Positions 10,089 through 17,265 of a stretch of DNA of 64,000 bases are shown one piece after another. The stretch's first letter is position 1, and each line of letters opens with the position of its first letter. Made by a program: the position numbers and the translations under genes. The stretch comes from Pseudomonas aylmerensis (GTDB lineage Bacteria; Pseudomonadota; Gammaproteobacteria; Pseudomonadales; Pseudomonadaceae). The notes beneath the pieces were generated by a model. The model saw only the letters and a program-made list of their open reading frames with translations, was not told where the DNA came from and did no database searches. The stretch covers positions 1-64,000 of the forward strand of contig NZ_MAUE01000013.1 of NCBI RefSeq assembly GCF_001702265.1, in the 5' to 3' direction.

Positions 10089-11429
10089 TCAGGTGGCGTC
10101 GGCGTGGCTGACCATGCCTTTGATGACCACGGCTGCCGTAGCCAGCGCCGCCGGGATCACCAGCGCGGTCAGCACCTGCTCGAAGTTCCAGCCCAGGCCC
10201 AGCAAGGTGGCGCCCATCCACGCGCCGAGGATCGCACCGAAGCGGCCGATGCCGAGCATCCACGACACACCGGTGGCACGCCCCTGCGTCGGGTAGAAAC
10301 GGGCCGCCAGGGACGGCATCGCCGATTGCGCGCCGTTGACGCACATCCCGGCGATCAGCACCAGAGTCGCCAATAAAGTGATATTGCCCAGGCTCTGCCC
10401 CACCGCGTAGGCAAACACCCCGGCCAGCAGGTAGAAAGTGCCGATGACCTTGTGGGGGTTGAACCGGTCCATCGCCCACCCTACCCCGACTGCACTCAAC
10501 ACGCCGCCAAACTGGAACAACGCACCGATAAACGCGGCCTGCTCCAGGCTGGCGCCGCTGTCACGCATCAGGGTCGGCAACCAGCTGGTCAGCAGGTACA
10601 CGATCACCAGGCCCATGAAGTAGGTCAGCCACAGCAGCAAGGTGCCGGCGCTGTAAGTGCCGGAGAAGATCACCGCAAACACGTTGCGCGCCTTGACGGT
10701 TTTCTGCTCCGGCACGCTGAAGTGGGTAGCCTGGGCGACGATGGTCGGCTCGATGGGTGACAGGGTTTTGCGCACCTTGTCGGTCCCACGGTTGCGCACC
10801 ACCAGGTAGCGCGCCGACTCCGGCAACCACAGCACCAGCACCCCCACGAGAATCAGTGGCAGGATGCCGCCGATCATCAACAACGCGTGCCAGCCAAACG
10901 CCGGGATCAGCTTGGCCGAGATAAACCCGCCACCCGCCATGCCGAGGTTGAAGCCGCAGAACATGCTGGTCACCAGCAGCGACTTGTGGCGTTCGGGGGT
11001 GTACTCCGACAGCAACGTCGTCGCGTTCGGCATGCCGGCGCCCAGGCCCAGCCCGGTAAGGAAGCGCAGCACCAGCAATTGGTCGACATTGCTGCTGTAG
11101 GCCGAGGCCAGGCTGAATGCGCCAAACACCAACACCGCGCCGACCAGCACGACCTTGCGCCCGAACCGGTCGGCCAGCGGCCCCGATCCCAGGGCACCGA
11201 AGACCATGCCGATCAACGCGGCGCTCATCACCGGGCCGAGACTGGCGCGATCAATGCCCCAGTCCTGGGACAGCGCGGGCGCGATAAAGCCCATGGCCGC
11301 GGTATCGAGGCCATCGAGGAACACGATGAGGAAACACAGGATAACCACGCGCCACTGGTAGCGTGACAGCGGCTGGGCGTTGATAAAAGACTGGACGTCC
11401 AGCGTGGTACCGACAGAAGGCTGATTCAT
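10089..11429 (-). CDS. pcaK: 4-hydroxybenzoate transporter PcaK
   Basis: This is an inner-membrane aromatic acid:H+ symporter of the MFS (AAHS family), 446 residues with about 12 hydrophobic segments. The DGxD motif in the first membrane helix is present (FLDGLDTAAMGF, D39 and D42), as is the loop 2-3 signature GPLADRFGRKVVL. In pseudomonads PcaK brings in 4-hydroxybenzoate and protocatechuate and contributes to chemotaxis toward them. It lies 143 bp downstream of pcaR on the same strand. A perfect AAnAAnAA Crc-type motif sits next to its start codon. Confidence 0.93.
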   Translation of the reverse strand: MNQPSVGTTLDVQSFINAQPLSRYQWRVVILCFLIVFLDGLDTAAMGFIAPALSQDWGIDRASLGPVMSAALIGMVFGALGSGPLADRFGRKVVLVGAVLVFGAFSLASAYSSNVDQLLVLRFLTGLGLGAGMPNATTLLSEYTPERHKSLLVTSMFCGFNLGMAGGGFISAKLIPAFGWHALLMIGGILPLILVGVLVLWLPESARYLVVRNRGTDKVRKTLSPIEPTIVAQATHFSVPEQKTVKARNVFAVIFSGTYSAGTLLLWLTYFMGLVIVYLLTSWLPTLMRDSGASLEQAAFIGALFQFGGVLSAVGVGWAMDRFNPHKVIGTFYLLAGVFAYAVGQSLGNITLLATLVLIAGMCVNGAQSAMPSLAARFYPTQGRATGVSWMLGIGRFGAILGAWMGATLLGLGWNFEQVLTALVIPAALATAAVVIKGMVSHADAT

Positions 11430-11431
11430 TA

Positions 11432-11439
11432 TTTTTATT
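11432..11439 (-). promoter_or_regulatory. Candidate Hfq/Crc catabolite-activity motif at the pcaK start
   Basis: The minus-strand sequence immediately before the pcaK ATG contains AATAAAAA, an exact AAnAAnAA match, ending 2 nt before the start codon. This would put catabolite repression on substrate uptake. It is inferred from the pattern and from the known role of Crc in aromatic catabolism. Confidence 0.55.
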
Positions 11440-11572
11440 CCACACCGATGGCGGGCTGACGGCCTGGGGTCGTCGTTATTATTGGGCGGCGCTCAGAGCG
11501 CTGCCGCACAGTAATAAGCCAGGGGAAACATCGTCAATTGATCAAACCGGGATCTGTGCGGTCACCGAACAG

Positions 11573-12415
11573 TTAGGCAAACAGCTGCGCGCTCAGATCC
11601 CGACTCGCACTCAGCATGCTCGGCAGGAACCGCTGCTCCAGCTCGCTGCGGCTGACCCGCCCGGCGTGGGTACTGACATTGAGCGCAGCCAGCACCTGGC
11701 CGGACGCGTCATACACCGGCACGGCGATGGAGCGCAGGCCTTGCTCCAATTCCTGATCGACGATGCACCAGCCCTGCTGACGCACTTGTTGCAGGCATTC
11801 GAACAGGGCTTCGGGGGTGGTCAGCGTACGGCTGGTCTTGGTTTGCAGGTCGGCATGGTCGAGGTAATCCTGCAGGGAGGCATCGTCCAGAGCCGCCAGC
11901 AGGATGCGGCCCATGGAGGTGCAATAGGCCGGCAAGCGCCCGCCCACCGACAAGTCCACCGAGATCAGGCGCTGGGTGGTGGCCGAACGCGCGATGTAGA
12001 GGATGTCGTCCCCTTCGAGGGTGGCCATGTTGCAGGCTTCGTGGAGCTGCTCGCTCATGCGATCCAGGTAAGGCTGGGCCGACACTGCCAGTGGCGTGGA
12101 TGACAGGTAGGCATGGCCGAGGGTCAGGACCTTGGGCAGCAGCGAATAGGTGCGCCCGTCGGTGGTGGCGTAGCCCAGCTTGATCAATGTGTGCAGGCAA
12201 CGGCGCACGGCGGCGCGGGGGATTTCCGTGCGATGGCTGATCTGGGCGATGGTGAGGTGACGCTTGCGTTCCTGGAACGCCTGCACCACGGCCAGGCCAC
12301 GGGCCAGGGAGGTCATGAAGTCCGGATCACCGGTAAAGGCCTGGATACGCTTGGCCGGTGAGGCAACGATCGGCGGCGCCACTGAGGCGAAAGCGTTGCG
12401 CAATTGATCGTTCAT
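11573..12415 (-). CDS. pcaR: IclR-family regulator PcaR
   Basis: This is the transcriptional activator of the beta-ketoadipate genes, 280 residues. The N-terminal winged helix (about residues 30-90, LARGLAVVQAFQERKRHLTIAQIS...) and the C-terminal IclR effector domain (about 100-275, with CNMATLEGDDILYIAR and GRILLAAL) are both complete. The known inducer of PcaR in P. putida is beta-ketoadipate. It is upstream of pcaK in the same direction, and two PcaR-type half-palindromes are present upstream of its own start, suggesting autoregulation. Confidence 0.95.
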   Translation of the reverse strand: MNDQLRNAFASVAPPIVASPAKRIQAFTGDPDFMTSLARGLAVVQAFQERKRHLTIAQISHRTEIPRAAVRRCLHTLIKLGYATTDGRTYSLLPKVLTLGHAYLSSTPLAVSAQPYLDRMSEQLHEACNMATLEGDDILYIARSATTQRLISVDLSVGGRLPAYCTSMGRILLAALDDASLQDYLDHADLQTKTSRTLTTPEALFECLQQVRQQGWCIVDQELEQGLRSIAVPVYDASGQVLAALNVSTHAGRVSRSELEQRFLPSMLSASRDLSAQLFA

Positions 12416-12510
12416 GTCGGGATCCTTTCTCTTATTGTCAACCGCAAGGGGGTTTGACTGCTATTACAAGCCGCGCCGGCCGGGATGCACAAGGCACGAC
12501 CGGGAACATT

Positions 12511-12544
12511 GGGCGATTATCGGACGCTCATTCGATAATCGCAA
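12511..12544 (-). promoter_or_regulatory. PcaR operators upstream of pcaR
   Basis: Two copies of the PcaR core lie about 100 bp upstream of the pcaR start: GGGCGATTATCGGAC at 12511-12525 and ATTCGATAATCGCAA at 12530-12544, in opposite orientation. The second differs at two positions from the P. putida PcaR box as I recall it. The arrangement suggests negative autoregulation of pcaR, as seen in other IclR regulators. Confidence 0.78.
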
Positions 12545-12732
12545 TTTTGCATGACCGTGGACGGGTCCGCCCGCCAACCAACTAAAGTTAGGGCGGGGTT
12601 TTAACGTCCGAAGTGGGGTGGATTTTATGACGCCAACTTTTATGCAAACACTGACGCGCTCGTGTAACAAAACGCTCACACAAAGTTGACGCTTTTTAAC
12701 TTTATGCCGATAGTGTTATTCAAATGCGCCGC

Positions 12733-12738
12733 TATAAT
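12733..12738 (+). promoter_or_regulatory. Candidate sigma-70 -10 box
   Basis: A perfect TATAAT in the context CCGCTATAATGC precedes the 66-codon conserved gene by about 230 bp. A matching -35 box at 17 bp is poor, so activator help or an extended element may be needed. Confidence 0.45.
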
Positions 12739-12791
12739 GCACCCTGTATGCAGGTCCGCCCGGTTTCACTGTCGGGACGGGAGCTGGCCAG

Positions 12792-12902
12792 ATGATGCAG
12801 ATGCCGTGCATTGTTGATCGCAACTACCTGCCTCGAATGTCAGCATTAATCCATGGCCGTTCGTGCCTGTTTCAAGTTCAACGCTGCAACGGTTTAACTT
12901 GA
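12792..12902 (+). CDS. Possible 36-residue leader peptide
   Basis: A short frame starts ATG ATG CAG ATG with GGGAG about 8 nt upstream and ends at TGA 12900-12902. The product would begin MMQMPCIVDRN and contains three cysteines. It lies within the presumed leader transcribed from the TATAAT at 12733. I do not recognise it; it could be chance or a leader peptide controlling the next gene. Confidence 0.25.
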   Translation: MMQMPCIVDRNYLPRMSALIHGRSCLFQVQRCNGLT

Positions 12903-12969
12903 AAGAGCCCGAGGGCGACATTCAGGCACCGTGCTGCAATGTAATTACTCAACTCAATTAGGTAACGAT

Positions 12970-13170
12970 GTGACGAAAGACGAACTGCGCGCGGAACTTG
13001 AGCGCCAGGAGCAACGTTACAAGGACGTTTACGGCGGGGAAATCACCACCTACGCCGCCCAGCCTGAACCTGAACGCAAACCATGGCGCAAACGAGCCAG
13101 CCTGCTCGACCAGGCATTTGCCCAGGAAATCCAAAAGATTGAACAGGAACTCAAAACCGAAGAGCCATAA
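12970..13170 (+). CDS. Small conserved hypothetical protein
   Basis: This is a 66-residue, highly charged, probably helical and soluble protein ([22 protein letters not shown] at the start, [10 protein letters not shown] at the end). I recognise it as the type of short protein conserved in Pseudomonas but know no function. I chose the GTG at 12970 because the preceding 13 codons of the longer frame look like leader sequence. It is followed by pit about 310 bp further on, with its own likely promoter, so co-transcription is uncertain. Confidence 0.6.
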   Translation: MTKDELRAELERQEQRYKDVYGGEITTYAAQPEPERKPWRKRASLLDQAFAQEIQKIEQELKTEEP

Positions 13171-13481
13171 GCGCTTCGGTTTGAGCCACGGGTTGCGCCA
13201 GGCTGCTGGCACATAGCTAGCAGCCGGCTATTCGGCATCCCACTGCCGCGAGCGAAATTTCATACAAATGTTTCAGGCATGCTGTTTTCGCCAAAAAACC
13301 CTGCCCCTGGCACCCTCCGCGTTATAAATCAAAGACTTGCCAACCCCCCGAAAACCCTGGGATGGGCGCCTTTTGCCGCGGGTTTTTCAATGAAGATTGT
13401 TACCGATGAGCAGCTAGTGCATCGATTACTGAGGTTTTCTGGCATAATCGCGCCCCCTTACGACCGGGTCAGAAAACCTTC
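13171..13481 (+). other. Intergenic region upstream of pit
   Basis: No gene is seen. A 7-bp hairpin (GGCTGCT/AGCAGCC, 13201-13225) may end the small gene upstream. Closer to pit, TCTGGCATAATCGC (around 13440-13453) resembles an extended -10 promoter. I do not see a convincing Pho box, in keeping with a constitutive low-affinity phosphate permease. Confidence 0.45.
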
Positions 13482-14957
13482 ATGATCGATTTATTCAGCG
13501 GACTGGATGCTTGGGTTCTAGTGAGCCTGTTGCTCGCCCTGGCCTTTGTCCTCGCCTTCGAGTTCATCAATGGCTTTCATGACACCGCTAACGCGGTGGC
13601 CACAGTCATCTATACCAAAGCCATGCCGCCGCACCTGGCCGTGTTCTTCTCCGGGGTGTTCAACTTCCTCGGCGTGTTGCTCGGTGGTGTCGGTGTCGCC
13701 TACGCCATCGTGCACTTGCTGCCGGTGGAGTTGCTGATCAATGTGAATACCGGCCATGGCCTGGCAATGGTCTTCTCTTTATTGGCGGCGGCGATCACCT
13801 GGAACCTGGGCACCTGGTACTTCGGGATCCCCGCTTCCAGCTCCCACACCCTGATCGGCTCGATCCTCGGTGTCGGCCTGGCCAACGCGCTGATCAACGA
13901 CATCCCCTTGGCTGACGGTGTGAACTGGCAGAAAGCGATCGATATCGGCGCATCCCTGGTGTTCTCGCCGATGGCCGGTTTCCTCGTTGCCGCCCTGGTG
14001 CTGATCGCGCTGAAGTGGTGGCGCCCGCTGTCGAAGATGCACAAGACCCCGGACCAGCGTCGCAAGCTCGACGACAAGAAACACCCGCCGTTCTGGAACC
14101 GCCTGGTGCTGGTGATTTCCGCCATGGCCGTAAGCTTCGTGCACGGTTCCAACGATGGCCAGAAAGGTATCGGCCTGATCATGCTGGTGCTGATCGGCAT
14201 CGTGCCGGCGCAATTCGTTCTCGACCTCGGCAGCACCACTTACCAGATCGAACGTACCCGCGACGCGACGGTGCATTTGAGTCAGTTCTACCAGCGCAAT
14301 CAAGACACCCTCGGCGAGTTCCTGGCCCTGGGTAAAAGCGTGCAGAACGACCTGCCTGGCAAGTTCCAGTGCAATCCGCAGCAGACCGAGCCGACCATCA
14401 ACGCGCTGGTCAACACCTTGAAAGGTGTCTCCGATTACCATTCGTTGACTGCCGATCACCGCATTGAAGTACGCCGTTATTTGCTCTGCCTGGACGACAC
14501 CGCGAAGAAAGTCGGCAAGCTGCCGAATCTGTCGGCACGTGACAAGGCCGACCTCGACAAGCTGCGCAAAGACCTGACCGCTACCACCGAATACGCACCG
14601 TTCTGGGTGATCCTCGCGGTCGCACTGGCCCTGGGCCTGGGCACCATGGTGGGTTGGAAGCGTGTGGTACTGACTATCGGCGAGAAGATCGGCAAGCAGG
14701 GCATGACCTATGCCCAGGGCATGTCGGCGCAAATCACCACCGCCAGCATGATTGGCCTGGCCAACATCTTCAGCCTGCCGGTATCGACCACCCACGTGCT
14801 GTCGTCGGGCGTGGCCGGGACCATGGTCGCGAACAAGAGCGGCCTGCAAGGCGGCACCGTGAAGACCATCCTGATGGCTTGGGTGTTGACCTTGCCGGCG
14901 ACCGTGGGCCTGTCGGCCGGGCTGTTCTGGTTGGCTTCCAAGGCGCTGGGTAGCTGA
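13482..14957 (+). CDS. pit: Inorganic phosphate transporter, Pit family
   Basis: This is a low-affinity, proton-coupled phosphate (probably metal-phosphate) permease of the inner membrane, 491 residues, close to E. coli PitA in length. Both copies of the PiT signature are visible: GFHDTANAVATVIYTKAM near residue 31 and SVxxxxGSNDGQKGIGLI-type residues near residue 220. Hydrophobic segments flank a large hydrophilic loop (about residues 240-365). It ends 15 bp before a strong rho-independent terminator, so it is a single-gene unit or the end of one. Confidence 0.94.
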   Translation: MIDLFSGLDAWVLVSLLLALAFVLAFEFINGFHDTANAVATVIYTKAMPPHLAVFFSGVFNFLGVLLGGVGVAYAIVHLLPVELLINVNTGHGLAMVFSLLAAAITWNLGTWYFGIPASSSHTLIGSILGVGLANALINDIPLADGVNWQKAIDIGASLVFSPMAGFLVAALVLIALKWWRPLSKMHKTPDQRRKLDDKKHPPFWNRLVLVISAMAVSFVHGSNDGQKGIGLIMLVLIGIVPAQFVLDLGSTTYQIERTRDATVHLSQFYQRNQDTLGEFLALGKSVQNDLPGKFQCNPQQTEPTINALVNTLKGVSDYHSLTADHRIEVRRYLLCLDDTAKKVGKLPNLSARDKADLDKLRKDLTATTEYAPFWVILAVALALGLGTMVGWKRVVLTIGEKIGKQGMTYAQGMSAQITTASMIGLANIFSLPVSTTHVLSSGVAGTMVANKSGLQGGTVKTILMAWVLTLPATVGLSAGLFWLASKALGS

Positions 14958-14973
14958 TAGGCTGCCCTCGGAA

Positions 14974-15013
14974 AAAAAGGCGCGATCCTTGATTGGGATC
15001 GCGCCTTTTTTTT
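14974..15013 (+). terminator. Rho-independent terminator after pit
   Basis: The stem AAGGCGCGATCC pairs with GGATCGCGCCTT across a short loop and is followed by a run of eight T on the plus strand, with a run of A before it. It is strong and could work in both directions. Confidence 0.93.
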
Positions 15014-15098
15014 GTCTTGTGATAAGGCGCCTTGGATCAAGATCTATAACACGGTGCCCCAACAGCCGACCCGAATAGTGCGGAGGAACACGCTCAAC

Positions 15099-15185
15099 TG
15101 TGGGAGCTGGCTTGCCTGCGAAGGCATCGACTGGGTCTCACTGGAAGACCGAGTTGTCTGCATCGCAGGCAAGCCAGCCCCCACC
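15099..15185. repeat. REPIN downstream of pit
   Basis: The arms TGTGGGAGCTGGCTTGCCTG and CAGGCAAGCCAGCCCCCACC are inverted and about 42 bp apart. It belongs to the same family as the copy at 5613-5677. Confidence 0.88.
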
Positions 15186-15210
15186 ATTCCCGCAATAGTG
15201 GACATGCCAA

Positions 15211-15246
15211 AAAACAAACAAAAAAAAGGGCGACCGAAGTCGCCCA
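15211..15246 (-). terminator. Terminator for the 38-residue membrane protein gene
   Basis: Read on the minus strand, GGGCGAC-TTCG-GTCGCCC (stem of 7 bp with a UUCG tetraloop) is followed by a T-rich tract. It lies 35 bp after the stop of the small gene at 15281. Confidence 0.88.
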
Positions 15247-15280
15247 AAATGCCTTGCGTGCTCATGTAATCCAGAAAGAC

Positions 15281-15397
15281 TTACGGTTCTTTACGCTTAT
15301 TAGCGTCCTTCCAGATAAAAATCCCAAACCCTACAAAAAACAGCACCATGAGGCTGACAGTCAGCACCCCGGCAAATACCACATTATCGATAAACAT
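15281..15397 (-). CDS. Small single-pass membrane protein (38 residues)
   Basis: This is a complete short gene with an ideal ribosome site (AGGAGG, 6 nt before ATG 15397) and its own terminator downstream. The product begins MFIDNVVFAGVLTVSLMVLFF, has one strongly hydrophobic helix (about residues 6-30) and a charged tail (WKDANKRKEP). It resembles the short DUF3149-type proteins found in pseudomonads, but I am not certain of that family name. It is probably inserted in the inner membrane; the function is unknown. Confidence 0.85.
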   Translation of the reverse strand: MFIDNVVFAGVLTVSLMVLFFVGFGIFIWKDANKRKEP

Positions 15398-15540
15398 GAC
15401 CGGCCTCCTGCACTTGCCCTGTTGCGATAGGGCTAAGTTAATGGAGAAGGCGGATTGGAAAATTGACGAGGATCAATGTCGCCCGCGACGGGGCGTAAAG
15501 AAGGGGAATAACTGACCTGCATCAACGGATGCAGGTTGTT

Positions 15541-15702
15541 TCAACGCTTTTTCGGTTTGTTCTTCGGTTTTTTCTTGGCTTTTCCCAGCGGCATGGCCTG
15601 CTCAAATGCTTGGCGCACTTCATTCAGGCGCTTGTCATTGAGGTCATGCACACGCTTGGCACGTTCGGCGTTCAGGTCGATCAGCTTGTCGTCTTCACTC
15701 AT
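15541..15702 (-). CDS. Small basic conserved hypothetical protein
   Basis: This is a 53-residue soluble protein starting MSEDDKLIDLNAERAKRVHDL. It is helical in its first two thirds and ends in a very basic tail (GKAKKKPKNKPKKR), which suggests nucleic-acid or ribosome contact. I chose ATG 15702 rather than a frame extending to 15813 because the extension would run into the divergent LysR promoter region and has no family look. It is divergent from the LysR gene at 15836. The function is unknown. Confidence 0.65.
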   Translation of the reverse strand: MSEDDKLIDLNAERAKRVHDLNDKRLNEVRQAFEQAMPLGKAKKKPKNKPKKR

Positions 15703-15835
15703 GGCTAGGCTTACGTCGTGGCGGGAATCGCTCAATAATGCGGGCTCCAGCGCCTCACGGCAATTGAGCGGGCGACAAAATGCAGGCCTTCGCCCAAAAT
15801 CGGCACTTCCCATCCACCCCAGGAGATGCGCTCAC

Positions 15836-16702
15836 GTGGCACTGCACAAGGACCTTCCCCCGCTGCTGGCCCTGCGCGCCTTTGAAGCCGTGGCGCGGCA
15901 CTTGAGTTTTATCAAGGCGGCAAGCGAGTTGTCGGTGACCCAGAGTGCACTCAGCCATCAGGTGCAAAAGCTGGAACAGCACCTGGGCAAACCGTTGTTT
16001 ATCCGTCGCACCCGCGCGATCGATCTGACCACGGACGGCCAACAGTACTACGACGAAATCCGCCCGGCCCTCGACGCCATCGCCGCCGCGACCCGCACTC
16101 AAAAAACAGCGCCCAGCACCACCGTGCTGCGCGTCGGCCTGCTCGCCTCCTTTGCCACGCTGTGGCTGGCACCGCGCCTGGCCGGGTTTCTCAACCGCTA
16201 CCCGCATATCCAGGTTGAGCTGTTACCGGCGATTCAACTGGCGGACGTGGCCGGCGCCGAGGTCGACCTGGCGATTCGCTATGGCAAGGGCGACTGGCCC
16301 GACGTGCAGGCGACGCGGCTGATGCCGGAAGTCATCTCCCCGGTGTGCAGCCCGACATTCAAAGCGATGCATGACAGCCCACTGCTGATGGCCACCTCGC
16401 ACCGCCCCTTCGAATGGACGGATTGGTCAGCGCACTACCACGTCGACCTCGACCGCCACCCGCGCGTGATGCTGCATGACTACAACATCGTGGTCGAAGC
16501 GGCCGTGGCCGGCCAAGGCATCGCCATGGGCCGTCATCGCCTGATCCAGCGCAGGCTCCAGGACGGCAGCCTGGTGGAAGCCTTCGACTGGCCGCCGTAT
16601 CACAGCGACATCGGCTACTGGCTGATCGCGCCGCCCGGCCCGGCTGGTGACGCCGCCGCGTGCTTCAGCGAATGGCTGCTGGAAGCCTGCCGCGACGCGT
16701 GA
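15836..16702 (+). CDS. LysR-family transcriptional regulator (GcvA-like)
   Basis: This is a 288-residue LysR regulator. The winged HTH (LPPLLALRAFEAVARHLSFIKAASELSVTQSALSHQVQKLE) has the GcvA/AmpR-type features, and the effector domain starts near residue 95 (VLRVGLLASFATLWLAPRLAGF). I chose the GTG at 15836, 9 nt after GGAG; a longer open frame upstream is the complement of the small gene at 15541-15702. The RidA-like and class V aminotransferase genes follow 92 bp downstream on the same strand and are its likely targets, although the effector is unknown. Confidence 0.88.
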   Translation: MALHKDLPPLLALRAFEAVARHLSFIKAASELSVTQSALSHQVQKLEQHLGKPLFIRRTRAIDLTTDGQQYYDEIRPALDAIAAATRTQKTAPSTTVLRVGLLASFATLWLAPRLAGFLNRYPHIQVELLPAIQLADVAGAEVDLAIRYGKGDWPDVQATRLMPEVISPVCSPTFKAMHDSPLLMATSHRPFEWTDWSAHYHVDLDRHPRVMLHDYNIVVEAAVAGQGIAMGRHRLIQRRLQDGSLVEAFDWPPYHSDIGYWLIAPPGPAGDAAACFSEWLLEACRDA

Positions 16703-16794
16703 GTTTTTTCGATACGTCGGGTGAGATCTATCCGTTTGTCGCCGCCCTCCTCGGCCAACATGCTGGCACCTCTTAAAACCCAGGAGGATGGATC

Positions 16795-17265
16795 ATGAGC
16801 GACTCCCTGCGCCAACGCGTGCAAGCCCTCGGCCTGACGCTGCCGACCCCGAGCCAACCGGCGGCCAACTACATCAACTATGTGATCAGCCAGAACCAAC
16901 TGTTCGTCTCCGGGCAAATCCCGATGGTCGATGGCAAGCCCGCCTACGTCGGCCGCCTGGGCGAATCCCTCAGCGATGAAGAAGGCGCCCAGGCAGCCGA
17001 GCTGGCAGCGCTGGGCCTGCTGGGACAATTAAGCCATGCGCTGGGTGATGACCTGTCGCGCCTGGTGCGCATTTTGCGCCTGGGTGTATTCATTGCCAGC
17101 AGCGGTGATTTCCAGCGCCAGAGCGGGGTTGCCAACGGCGCCTCGAACCTGCTGGTCAATGCCCTCGGCGAAAAAGGTCGGCATGTGCGCACCGCCGTTG
17201 GCGTTTCCAGCCTGCCGGCCGGCGTGGCCGTGGAGGTTGACGCGATTTTCGAGCTGCAACCGTGA
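16795..17265 (+). CDS. RidA/YjgF-YER057c family protein
   Basis: This is a 156-residue protein of the RidA superfamily (enamine/imine deaminases and relatives). Recognisable parts are the N-terminal NYINYVISQNQLFVSGQIP strand region and the C-terminal HVRTAVGVSSLPAGVAVEVDAIFEL. The arginine that binds the substrate carboxylate in true RidA (normally in an R-x-A motif) may be the R in HVRTAVGV. AGGAGG precedes ATG 16795. Its stop overlaps the start of the aminotransferase gene (GTGA), so the two are coupled. An imine-clearing role for the PLP enzyme next door is plausible. Confidence 0.88.
   Translation: MSDSLRQRVQALGLTLPTPSQPAANYINYVISQNQLFVSGQIPMVDGKPAYVGRLGESLSDEEGAQAAELAALGLLGQLSHALGDDLSRLVRILRLGVFIASSGDFQRQSGVANGASNLLVNALGEKGRHVRTAVGVSSLPAGVAVEVDAIFELQP

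Larger units (their letters stand above)
12545..12969 (+). other. Long intergenic/leader region upstream of the small conserved gene
   Basis: No established gene is seen. On the plus strand a good -10 hexamer TATAAT lies at 12733-12738, so transcription toward 12970 would give an untranslated leader of about 230 nt. The leader contains CCCG-GTTTCACTGT-CGGG and a possible 36-codon frame. No tRNA or recognisable riboswitch is seen. Confidence 0.55.
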
